This document shows positions 1 to 5,227 of a stretch of DNA of 5,738 nucleotides, one piece after another. The stretch lies in NCBI GenBank assembly GCA_018262395.1, contig JAGSYM010000243.1, positions 1-5,738 of the forward strand, in the 5' to 3' direction. Within the stretch, counting starts at the first letter, position 1. Each line of letters starts with the position of its first letter. The notes below the pieces were generated by a model. The model had not been told where the DNA came from and ran no database searches. It saw only the letters and a list, made by a program, of their open reading frames with translations. Origin of the DNA: Nitrospirota bacterium (GTDB lineage Bacteria; Nitrospirota; Thermodesulfovibrionia; Thermodesulfovibrionales; SM23-35). The translations under genes and the position numbers were made by a program.

Positions 1-651
1 CATCCTGATCTTTTCGACAAGTTGTTGGCCCTCGATAGAAGTTACCCTATACCCTAACAATACCTTCACATTGGGTGCTTTCAGAACGGGATGGTCCTGA
101 ACATGCAGTTTTTGCGATGGAGAAATAAGATAGACTGTCTCTGCAACTCTTGAAAGAACCCCCGCCTCCTTCACTGCCTCTTCAGAGTTCCCAATGACAC
201 AGACTTTTAACCCCCGGTAAAATGCTGCATCACAGACAGCACAATAACTTACCCCTCTCCCCAGGTATTCACCTTCACCCTTAATCCCTGGCTTTCTTCC
301 CATTGAACCGGTACCGATAATCATGGTCTTCCCGCTGAACCCCCTGTCCATGGCAATCGCTTCCTTTATCTCGTCGGCGATATTTACCCCGATAATCTGT
401 GTTTCGATGTACTCTGCTCCGAAATCGGTCGCCTGCTTTCTCATGATATCAAGGAGTTCCTTGCCGGGAAGAGGCTGGGTAAGTCCCGGATAATTCTCTA
501 TCCTGCTTGAGTATGCAAGCGCACCGGCAGTTGCTGACTTATCGAGGATGACGGTCTTCAGTTGTCCCCGTGCCGCATACTGCCCCGCTGCAAGTCCCGC
601 CGGTCCTCCGCCGATGATAATTACATCATAAAGATCTACTGAATCCTCCAT
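1..651 (-). CDS. trxB: Thioredoxin reductase-like FAD flavoprotein, 3' end cut off by window edge
   Basis: The first 217 codons are present; the family is usually about 300-320 aa, so roughly the last third is missing. The protein should pass electrons through FAD to a redox-active cysteine pair and on to thioredoxin or a similar partner in the cytoplasm. Visible features are the FAD-binding GGGPAG at residues 14-19, ENYPG at 52-56, GTGS at 113-116 and the CAVC redox centre at 137-140, all in TrxB order. The ATG at 651 is fixed by AGGAGG five bases upstream. Oddities: the second nucleotide-binding motif, normally GGGxxA, reads GNSEEA (154-159), and the NADPH-specific HRRxxxR is replaced by SPSQKLH (177-183). 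The usual GGQ near residue 43 reads AGA. Family membership is secure. The electron donor is unclear and may be NADH, ferredoxin or something else. It follows parB after 83 bases and may have its own promoter. Confidence 0.88.
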   Translation of the reverse strand, partial: MEDSVDLYDVIIIGGGPAGLAAGQYAARGQLKTVILDKSATAGALAYSSRIENYPGLTQPLPGKELLDIMRKQATDFGAEYIETQIIGVNIADEIKEAIAMDRGFSGKTMIIGTGSMGRKPGIKGEGEYLGRGVSYCAVCDAAFYRGLKVCVIGNSEEAVKEAGVLSRVAETVYLISPSQKLHVQDHPVLKAPNVKVLLGYRVTSIEGQQLVEKIRM

Positions 652-656
652 GAAAT

Positions 657-662
657 CCTCCT
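657..662 (-). promoter_or_regulatory. Shine-Dalgarno site of the thioredoxin reductase-like gene
   Basis: The minus strand reads AGGAGG, five bases before the ATG at 651. This is a full match to the anti-Shine-Dalgarno core and fixes the start codon. Confidence 0.85.
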
Positions 663-673
663 TCAAGACAAGT

Positions 674-682
674 AGTATAGCA
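674..682 (-). promoter_or_regulatory. Possible extended -10 promoter for the thioredoxin reductase-like gene
   Basis: The minus strand reads TGC-TATACT, an extended -10 (TGn plus a hexamer one base from TATAAT). Transcription would begin near 667, leaving a short leader that contains the AGGAGG site. No good -35 hexamer lies 16-18 bases upstream. If active, it would let the reductase be expressed separately from parA/parB. Confidence 0.35.
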
Positions 683-700
683 AGAGAATGCAGATGCTAT
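677..700. repeat. 6-bp inverted repeat over the possible trxB promoter
   Basis: ATAGCA at 677-682 is matched by TGCTAT at 695-700 with 12 bases between. The left arm overlaps the proposed extended -10, so the dyad could be an operator. With six-base arms, chance is also a reasonable explanation. No T-run follows, so it does not look like a terminator. Confidence 0.25.
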
Positions 701-734
701 GAGAATATTTTTGATGCCATGAAAAAAATGCTTT

Positions 735-1553
735 TTACCCCAGCAGAATATCCAGAAGCCGCTCGAGCTCTTCGAACGAATAATACTCGATCTCTATTTT
801 CCCTTTTTTGCCCTTATTAACGATTCTCACTTTCGTTCCGAGTCCCCTGATCAGCTTCTCCTCCAGGGATGAAATCTGGGGGTCTTTGGATGCACCGGGC
901 TTTGGAGGGCTGGCGATCTTTTTTGCCAATAATTCCGCTTCCCTCACGCTGAGGCTTTTCTTGATAATTTTGCGTGCCGCGTCTATCTGATGAGCCTTTC
1001 CCTCGAGAGCAAGTATCGCTTTCGCATGCCCCATGCTCAGGGATCCATTGTAGATAAAGGATTTTACTTCTTCCGGCAGTTTCAGGAGCCTGAGATAATT
1101 TGCGATGGTTGCCCGTTCCTTCCCTACCCGGTCTGAGAGTTCCTCCTGCGTGAGATTGAACTCGATGATCAGCCTGCTGAAGGCCTCTGCTGCTTCTATG
1201 GGGTTTAAATCTTCTCTCTGGATATTCTCAATGAGGGCTATTTCGAGGGAATCTTTGGAGGCAACATTCTTTATCAGCGCCGGTATCTTTTTAAGGCCTG
1301 CAAGCGAAGCTGCCCTCCACCTGCGCTCGCCGGTGACAAGTCTGAAACTCCCATCCCCGACACGTGAGACAATGACCGGTTGAAGGATTCCCTTTTCTTT
1401 TATTGAAGCAGCAAGTTCCTTGAGGGAATCATCCTTGAATGTTTTTCGTGGCTGTTGCTCGCCGGGGAAGATGCGTTGGATATCAAGATAAATGACCTCT
1501 TCCCCCTTTTCAGGGATAAGAGCCTCAAGCCCTTTGCCGAGCGCCGTTTTCAC
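735..1553 (-). CDS. parB: Chromosome-partitioning protein ParB (Spo0J family)
   Basis: A 272-aa ParB of normal chromosomal length. It binds parS sites, uses CTP to slide and spread as a clamp, and stimulates ParA to move origins apart. Domains in order: an N-terminal ParA-contacting LGKGLEALIP (5-14); the ParB/Srx nucleotide-binding domain (about 20-110) with the CTP-binding GERRWR at 75-80 and ENIQREDLNP at 109-118; a helix-turn-helix region (about 135-160); a proline-rich linker near 215-222; and a C-terminal dimerisation segment ending in an acidic-leucine helix. The start is GTG, supported by AAGGAG seven bases upstream. That start lies inside the end of parA (29-nt overlap), so the two are probably translationally coupled. 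All key motifs look intact. Confidence 0.95.
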   Translation of the reverse strand: MKTALGKGLEALIPEKGEEVIYLDIQRIFPGEQQPRKTFKDDSLKELAASIKEKGILQPVIVSRVGDGSFRLVTGERRWRAASLAGLKKIPALIKNVASKDSLEIALIENIQREDLNPIEAAEAFSRLIIEFNLTQEELSDRVGKERATIANYLRLLKLPEEVKSFIYNGSLSMGHAKAILALEGKAHQIDAARKIIKKSLSVREAELLAKKIASPPKPGASKDPQISSLEEKLIRGLGTKVRIVNKGKKGKIEIEYYSFEELERLLDILLG

Positions 1554-2304
1554 TCAATATCTCCTTTGCAAGAGACAGGTAACTCTGTGCACCCTTTGAG
1601 CGGATATCATAAAGTATTGCGGGTTTCCCGTAACTGGGGGCTTCTCCAAGGGTGACGTTCCTCGGGATAATGGTGCTGTAAACCTTATCACCGAAATGTT
1701 TTCTCACCTCTTCCGCAACCTCCTGTGCCAAATTGTTCCGTGAGTCAAACATCGTGAGAATAATTCCCTCGATCTCCAGATTTGGGTTTAATGAACCCCT
1801 CACGCGGCGTAGCGTTCTTGTAAGGAGGCTGAGTCCTTCGAGTGCATAATACTCGCATTGCACCGGAATTATAACAGAATCCGAGGCAACTAGTGCATTT
1901 AGTGTCAGCAATCCAAGTGAGGGAGGGCAATCGATAAATATATAGCGATATGTATCCCTGACCATGTTTATCGCATTCAGGAGAATGTGCTCACGCCCCT
2001 CTTTCCCGACAAGCTCAACCTCCACTCCCAGGAGATCTACGGTCGAAGGGACAATAGTAAGATGCTCCATAACAGTCGGTTTCAGGGCGTCGCGAATCTC
2101 ACATGTCCCGGTATAAACATCATACAGGCTACTGTCGAGGTTCTCCCGGACTATGCCGAGTCCGGATGTTGAATTGCCCTGGGGGTCTGTATCGATAATG
2201 AGGATATCCTTTCCAGCGAGGGCCAGAGATGCAGCAAGATTGACGGCTGTTGTGGTCTTCCCAACACCGCCCTTCTGGTTGACTATAGTTATTACTTTCC
2301 CCAT
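1525..2304 (-). CDS. parA: Chromosome-partitioning ATPase ParA (Soj/MinD superfamily)
   Basis: A 259-aa ParA/Soj ATPase from the start chosen here. It forms ATP dimers on nonspecific DNA and is released by ParB, which drives segregation of the origin region. The deviant Walker A KGGVGKTT is at 11-18 with its signature lysine at 11, Walker A' DTDPQGN is at 38-44, Walker B FIDCPP is at 123-128, and a conserved VQCEYYALEG follows at 148-157. The frame is open upstream to an ATG at 2358, which would add 18 residues. I prefer the ATG at 2304 because it gives the family's usual MGKxI start and the extra residues resemble nothing in ParA. Neither start has a clear Shine-Dalgarno site. There is no N-terminal DNA-binding extension, so this is the chromosomal rather than the plasmid P1/F type. 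Confidence 0.94.
   Translation of the reverse strand: MGKVITIVNQKGGVGKTTTAVNLAASLALAGKDILIIDTDPQGNSTSGLGIVRENLDSSLYDVYTGTCEIRDALKPTVMEHLTIVPSTVDLLGVEVELVGKEGREHILLNAINMVRDTYRYIFIDCPPSLGLLTLNALVASDSVIIPVQCEYYALEGLSLLTRTLRRVRGSLNPNLEIEGIILTMFDSRNNLAQEVAEEVRKHFGDKVYSTIIPRNVTLGEAPSYGKPAILYDIRSKGAQSYLSLAKEILSENGARQRA
1561..1566 (-). promoter_or_regulatory. Shine-Dalgarno site of parB, inside the parA reading frame
   Basis: The minus strand reads AAGGAG, seven bases before the GTG at 1553. It decides the non-ATG start and places parB initiation within the last codons of parA. Confidence 0.8.
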
Positions 2305-2329
2305 TGGTTCAGGACAGGTTTGATGTATT

Positions 2330-2335
2330 ATTATA
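2330..2335 (-). promoter_or_regulatory. Possible -10 element for parA
   Basis: The minus strand reads a perfect TATAAT. Transcription would begin about 2320-2323, between the upstream ATG (2358) and the preferred ATG (2304), which would exclude the longer ParA. The matching -35 position (2353-2358) is poor, and a hexamer alone is weak evidence. Confidence 0.25.
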
Positions 2336-2413
2336 CCCATCTGATACGGATTATTCATGCTATGTGAGGAAGAGAGAATACCCGCGGTTTTTCGGCTGGA
2401 GCCTCAGAATGAT

Positions 2414-2441
2414 ATTGTGCCACACTTTCTATGGCGGGCAA
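2414..2441 (-). promoter_or_regulatory. Alternative weak sigma-70 promoter upstream of parA
   Basis: The minus strand reads TTGCCC, 16 bases, then CACAAT, each four of six to consensus. It lies in the gap between the small upstream gene (stop at 2472) and parA. It competes with the TATAAT at 2330 as the parA promoter. Read-through from the upstream gene is also possible, since I see no terminator in this gap. Confidence 0.22.
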
Positions 2442-2471
2442 ACGATCAGCAACATGCGCTGCTTCCGTTAA

Positions 2472-2828
2472 TCAGTCAGCGTTTAACTCTTTTTTCAACC
2501 AGTCCCTGAGTTCACCTTCGACTGCATAGATGCCCTTCAACTGACAGACAGGCTTTTCGAATTTTTCCGGCAGATCAAATTTCGCAACGTCAACTGCATC
2601 CTCAGAATTTCTCTTGATCAGATAGATATAATATGGTCTCTCCCAGCAGTTTACGAGAAAATAGACTGAATAATCCCGTTTAGATTTAACCGTATATCTT
2701 CTGCCTTCACCAGGAGTCCAGATATTCCCCCACTCCAGATACATTCGTACCGCCATGTCCGGAGTCATGTCCCAGTCGATGGAATTTATGAGTGCTCTGT
2801 CTTTTTTCAATTCTTCGAGCGTTAACAT
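2472..2828 (-). CDS. Conserved small protein of unknown function (DVU0772-like)
   Basis: A 118-aa soluble protein with no signal peptide or membrane segment. The frame extends 25 codons further up, but the ATG at 2828 has AAGGAG seven bases before it while the longer start has none, so the shorter form is called. Visible marks are WDMTPDMAV at 19-27 followed by LEWGN at 31-35, a basic aromatic-rich centre (about 42-72), two lone cysteines (61 and 95) and a C-terminal amphipathic charged tail. The MTPxxAVxxYLEWGN pattern resembles, from memory, the DVU0772 family known from sulfate reducers and related anaerobes; this is unverified. No catalytic motif is evident and no function is assigned. 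It is first in the minus-strand run, ahead of parA, and diverges from the hydrolase at 3003. Confidence 0.82.
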   Translation of the reverse strand: MLTLEELKKDRALINSIDWDMTPDMAVRMYLEWGNIWTPGEGRRYTVKSKRDYSVYFLVNCWERPYYIYLIKRNSEDAVDVAKFDLPEKFEKPVCQLKGIYAVEGELRDWLKKELNAD

Positions 2829-2835
2829 TGTGACT

Positions 2836-2841
2836 CTCCTT
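2836..2841 (-). promoter_or_regulatory. Shine-Dalgarno site of the 118-aa small protein
   Basis: The minus strand reads AAGGAG, seven bases before the ATG at 2828. It favours this start over the in-frame ATG at 2903. Confidence 0.75.
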
Positions 2842-2879
2842 TTCGCTTTATTTAATAATTTATTGTATAAAATGTTTGT

Positions 2880-2938
2880 GAACGGAATTCTGTACTGTAT
2901 CAAAATTCATGCAAAATTATCAACACACTATTCCGTTC
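2880..2938. repeat. 9-bp perfect inverted repeat in the divergent promoter region
   Basis: GAACGGAAT at 2880-2888 is exactly complementary to ATTCCGTTC at 2930-2938, with 41 bases between. The arms bracket the proposed minus-strand promoter, and the right arm lies upstream of the plus-strand promoter. Inside the loop CAAAATT occurs twice (2901-2907 and 2912-2918), 11 bases apart. This could be a paired operator for a looping or divergently acting regulator. It is not followed by a T-run, so a terminator is unlikely. Confidence 0.4.
2894..2923 (-). promoter_or_regulatory. Possible sigma-70 promoter for the small protein and parAB block
   Basis: The minus strand reads TTGATA (five of six to consensus), an 18-base spacer, then TACAGT (four of six) preceded by TGA, which supplies an extended -10. 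Transcription would start near 2887 and give a leader of about 60 bases. Other AT-rich hexamers nearby (for example TTCACA and TATACA) mean the exact choice is uncertain. Confidence 0.4.
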
Positions 2939-2966
2939 CCTGCTGCATCTGCCATGTAATCATTTG

Positions 2967-2975
2967 TGATATAAT
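2967..2975 (+). promoter_or_regulatory. Extended -10 promoter for the plus-strand block
   Basis: TGA-TATAAT is a perfect extended -10 (TGn plus consensus hexamer). Transcription would begin near 2982, just before the GGAGG ribosome site and the TTG start at 3003. The -35 region is poor, as is common for extended -10 promoters. It probably drives the hydrolase, birA, coaX and galT. Confidence 0.5.
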
Positions 2976-2989
2976 TTCCTAAAAAGAGG

Positions 2990-2994
2990 GGAGG
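2990..2994 (+). promoter_or_regulatory. Shine-Dalgarno site supporting a TTG start
   Basis: GGAGG lies eight bases before TTG at 3003. It is the main reason for accepting the rare TTG start, together with the signal peptide that this start produces. Confidence 0.65.
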
Positions 2995-3002
2995 GAAAGG
3001 CC

Positions 3003-3661
3003 TTGTTCTGCAAACTGTCCATACTATTTTTTTCACTTTGCATAACACTTCTGCCTGTTTCAGCAATGGCAGGGGGAAAGGAGGTAACGTCTGTGTCTAT
3101 CGTAAAAGACATTCACTGGCTTGGCCATGACACATTCAAGGTTGTGGGGGAAAAACTCATTTACACCGACCCTTTCAAGATCAAGAAGAAAGATACGGCT
3201 GACATTATCTTAATCACCCATGAGCATTTCGATCACTGCTCTCCTGACGATGTGAAGAATTATCCGGTAAAGTTAAAATCGTCAAACCAGGTGAGAGGAT
3301 TACTGTTGAAGGCATTGAAATCGAAGCGGTACCATCCTATAACACAAACAAAAAATTTCATCCAAAGGCAAATAACTGGGTTGGGTATATTTTCACCGTA
3401 AAAGGGCAACGTATTTATCTTGCTGGTGATACTGATTATATCCCCGAGATGAAGACTTTCAAGGCAGACATAGCTCTCCTTCCGGTCTCCGGAACATATG
3501 TTATGACCGCAGATGAAGCGGTGAATGCAGCACTCGACATAAAGCCGAAAATAGCCATACCGATGCATTATGATTCAATTGTCGGTTCAAAAGACGATGC
3601 AAGGAAGTTTGCCGATGCTCTCAAGGGTAAGATTGAGGTCATGATCCTGGAAGAAGAATAG
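3003..3661 (+). pseudogene. Exported metallo-beta-lactamase-fold hydrolase (UlaG-like), broken by an internal deletion and frameshift
   Basis: Two frames together encode one metal-dependent hydrolase of the beta-lactamase superfamily (COG2220/UlaG-like). The first frame, from TTG 3003, gives a Sec signal peptide (MFCK, hydrophobic core about 5-20, cleavage after AMA at 21-23), then GHDTF (41-45), YTDPF (54-58) and the metal-binding HEHFDH at 73-78. After the SPDDV codons the family resemblance jumps to another frame at about 3254-3257 and continues to the TAG at 3661 with GKVKIVKPG, AGDTD (3422-3436) and the histidine of IPMHYDS (codon 3566-3568). Compared with remembered relatives, about 18-20 residues between HxHxDH and KxxGxVKxVKPG are missing, so a deletion that is not a multiple of three is more likely than a one-base slip. 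The in-frame first part would end at 3401. All visible metal ligands survive, so the break is recent or a sequence error. The substrate is unknown. Confidence 0.85.
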
Positions 3662-3666
3662 GTGTT

Positions 3667-4443
3667 GTGGACATCGAGGCTGTCAGGTCGGGGATCAAAG
3701 AGGACATTGGAAGGGAGATATTCTTTTACGATACCGTTGGATCAACCAATACAGTTGCCCTTGAGCTTGCCGAAGGAACGAACGAAGGCGCGGTTGTAAT
3801 TTCAGACAGCCAGGAAAGGGGCAGAGGGAGACTCGGTCGCTCGTGGGTGTCTCCTCCCGGTCTCAATATCTATATGAGTATTATTCTCCGGCCCAGAATA
3901 ACACCCGATCAGGTGACCCTCATTACCTTGCTGTCTGCCGTTGCGTGTGCACATGCCATGAGAAAAACTACCGGTCTTGCCATAGCTGTTAAGTGGCCGA
4001 ATGATCTGATGGTCGCCGACAAAAAACTGGGGGGCATCCTCACAGAAATCAAAACAACCACGAAGGAAGTGGTCTGTGCGGTCATCGGCATAGGAATTAA
4101 CGTGAATATGCAGGCTGGTGATTTCCCTGAAGAGATACGCGTGTCAGCCACATCGGTTAAAAACGAGACCGGGCAAAGCTTTTTAAGAGAACGTATTGTT
4201 TCGGAGATTCTCAATGAAACCGACCGATGGTACCGGGTTCTGAATTCCGGTCAGAAACAAGAGATTATCTCCGAATGGCAGCGTCTTACCTCAACATTGG
4301 GTAGGCAGGTTCTGGTGACTGCCGGGCAGGAAACATATACTGGATTAGCAGAAGCTATAGACGACGGAGGCATCCTGCTGATCCGGCTTCCAACCGGGGA
4401 GATAAAGAGAATAAGTTCCGGCGACCTGACCGTTCTGAAATAA
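3667..4443 (+). CDS. birA: Biotin--[acetyl-CoA-carboxylase] ligase, stand-alone catalytic form
   Basis: A 258-aa biotin protein ligase that makes biotinyl-AMP and transfers biotin to the carrier lysine of biotin-dependent carboxylases in the cytoplasm. Visible motifs are the substrate-loop STN at 26-28, the biotinyl-AMP-binding GRGRLGR at 52-58, KWPND at 109-113, the KLGGILTE block at 120-127 and GIGINVN at 141-147, with an SH3-like C-terminal domain from about 210. The N-terminal helix-turn-helix found in regulatory BirA is absent, so this is the group I enzyme and should not itself repress biotin genes. The start is GTG, five bases after the hydrolase stop. The ribosome site is weak (AGGTG overlapping that stop), which suggests translational coupling. 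The next gene begins directly after the TAA. Confidence 0.94.
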   Translation: MDIEAVRSGIKEDIGREIFFYDTVGSTNTVALELAEGTNEGAVVISDSQERGRGRLGRSWVSPPGLNIYMSIILRPRITPDQVTLITLLSAVACAHAMRKTTGLAIAVKWPNDLMVADKKLGGILTEIKTTTKEVVCAVIGIGINVNMQAGDFPEEIRVSATSVKNETGQSFLRERIVSEILNETDRWYRVLNSGQKQEIISEWQRLTSTLGRQVLVTAGQETYTGLAEAIDDGGILLIRLPTGEIKRISSGDLTVLK

Positions 4444-5208
4444 ATGCTCATCTCCCTGGATATCGGCAACTCGTCAATAAAATTTGGATTTTTCACAAAA
4501 AGAGACCTTTTTGTCCGGGATATTCCCACTCATCCTTTCCTGTCATTGTCCCGGTATTCCGCATTGATTCGTCATTTTCTCAGAGAAAAAAATATAGACA
4601 AAATACCGGAAGGAATTATAATATCTTCTGTTGTACCGGGCCAGACAGAGGCTTTACGAAAGAGCCTGAAAAGGATGTTCGCTGTAGAGCCCCTTATTAT
4701 TGATCATACAACTAAGACAGGGATCGCGCTCAATATTCCGAAGCCTGAAGAACTGGGGGCTGACAGGATAGCAAATGCTGTTGCCGCGGTGGAACTGTTC
4801 AAATGTCCTGTTGCAGTTATCGATTGCGGGACTGCAACCACGATCAGTGTTGTAGGAAAGAATGCAGACTATATCGGAGGTGCGATATTGCCGGGGATTC
4901 GTTTAATGAATGAATCACTTGCGCAAGGTACTTCCCGGTTATCAGAAGTTCAAATCAGTCCGCCCCTTGCTGCATTAGGTGTTGACACTTCTGCATGCAT
5001 CCGGTCCGGTTTGTTCTATGGGACAGCAGGAGCGGTGGAGAGAATACTGAGCGATATTGAGGGAGAAACCGGGCTGAGACTGAAAATCGTTATGACGGGA
5101 GGCAACAGCAGATACATTTCAAAATTTATGCACAGGAAGCACAAAGTGGTGCCTAATCTGAGCCTTGAAGGACTGAGGATTATTTTTACGAGGAATGCAG
5201 ATGCATGA
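4444..5208 (+). CDS. coaX: Type III pantothenate kinase
   Basis: A 254-aa CoaX, the ASKHA-fold enzyme that phosphorylates pantothenate with ATP in the first step of coenzyme A synthesis. Motifs in order: the phosphate-binding LDIGNSSIK at 5-13, the pantothenate-site GADR at 105-108, IDCGTATT at 126-133 with the catalytic-region aspartate, GGAILPG at 145-151, an RSGL segment near 187-190, MTGGN at 217-221 and the typical C-terminal PNLSLEGL at 237-244. The length matches the family. The ATG follows the birA TAA with no gap and has no Shine-Dalgarno site, so translation probably depends on ribosomes finishing birA. The last 99 bases before 5208 are repeated exactly at the right end of the window; this copy is the genuine one because it completes the CoaX fold. 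Confidence 0.96.
   Translation: MLISLDIGNSSIKFGFFTKRDLFVRDIPTHPFLSLSRYSALIRHFLREKNIDKIPEGIIISSVVPGQTEALRKSLKRMFAVEPLIIDHTTKTGIALNIPKPEELGADRIANAVAAVELFKCPVAVIDCGTATTISVVGKNADYIGGAILPGIRLMNESLAQGTSRLSEVQISPPLAALGVDTSACIRSGLFYGTAGAVERILSDIEGETGLRLKIVMTGGNSRYISKFMHRKHKVVPNLSLEGLRIIFTRNADA
5109..5207 (+). repeat. 99-bp direct repeat, copy 1 (native, coaX 3' end)
   Basis: Identical base for base to 5640-5738. It encodes the last 32 or so residues of CoaX, including the conserved PNLSLEGL, and so is the original copy. The flanking bases differ just outside it on the left (G at 5108, T at 5639). The offset is 531 bases, a multiple of three. Confidence 0.95.
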
Positions 5209-5227
5209 CGAGGAATGCAGATGCATG
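5188..5227 (+). repeat. 20-bp perfect tandem duplication at the coaX/galT junction
   Basis: ACGAGGAATGCAGATGCATG occurs twice with no spacer (5188-5207 and 5208-5227). Each unit carries a GAGG ribosome site and ATG, and the coaX TGA lies across the unit boundary. With only one unit, coaX and galT would overlap by 8 nt (ATGCATGA), a common operon arrangement. The extra unit separates them by 12 nt. Only the second unit's ATG stays in frame with galT. Confidence 0.95.
5210..5213 (+). promoter_or_regulatory. Shine-Dalgarno site of the GalT-family gene
   Basis: GAGG lies seven bases before the ATG at 5221, within the second copy of the 20-bp tandem unit. It favours that ATG over the in-frame ATG at 5215, which sits too close. 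Confidence 0.6.

Noticed and set aside
1356..1371. parS-like 16-mer centred on CACGTG inside parB
   Set aside because: One half fits the TGTTTCACGTGAAACA consensus well, but overall only 10 of 16 bases match. The bases encode ordinary SRVG codons of ParB, so chance is the better explanation.
808..1383. Plus-strand open frames antisense to parB
   Set aside because: They lie opposite conserved ParB motifs, have low-complexity serine/leucine-rich translations and no initiation signals.
2405..2423. TGGCAC on the minus strand resembling a sigma-54 -24 element
   Set aside because: The required GC at -12 is absent at the correct spacing; only the first half matches.
2442..2465. Hairpin CAGC...GCTG between the small gene and parA as a terminator
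   Set aside because: The stem is only 4-5 bp and no T-run follows on the minus strand.
3260..3568. Minus-strand open frame across the broken hydrolase
   Set aside because: It is antisense to conserved hydrolase sequence, has no ribosome site or family resemblance, and is a shadow frame.
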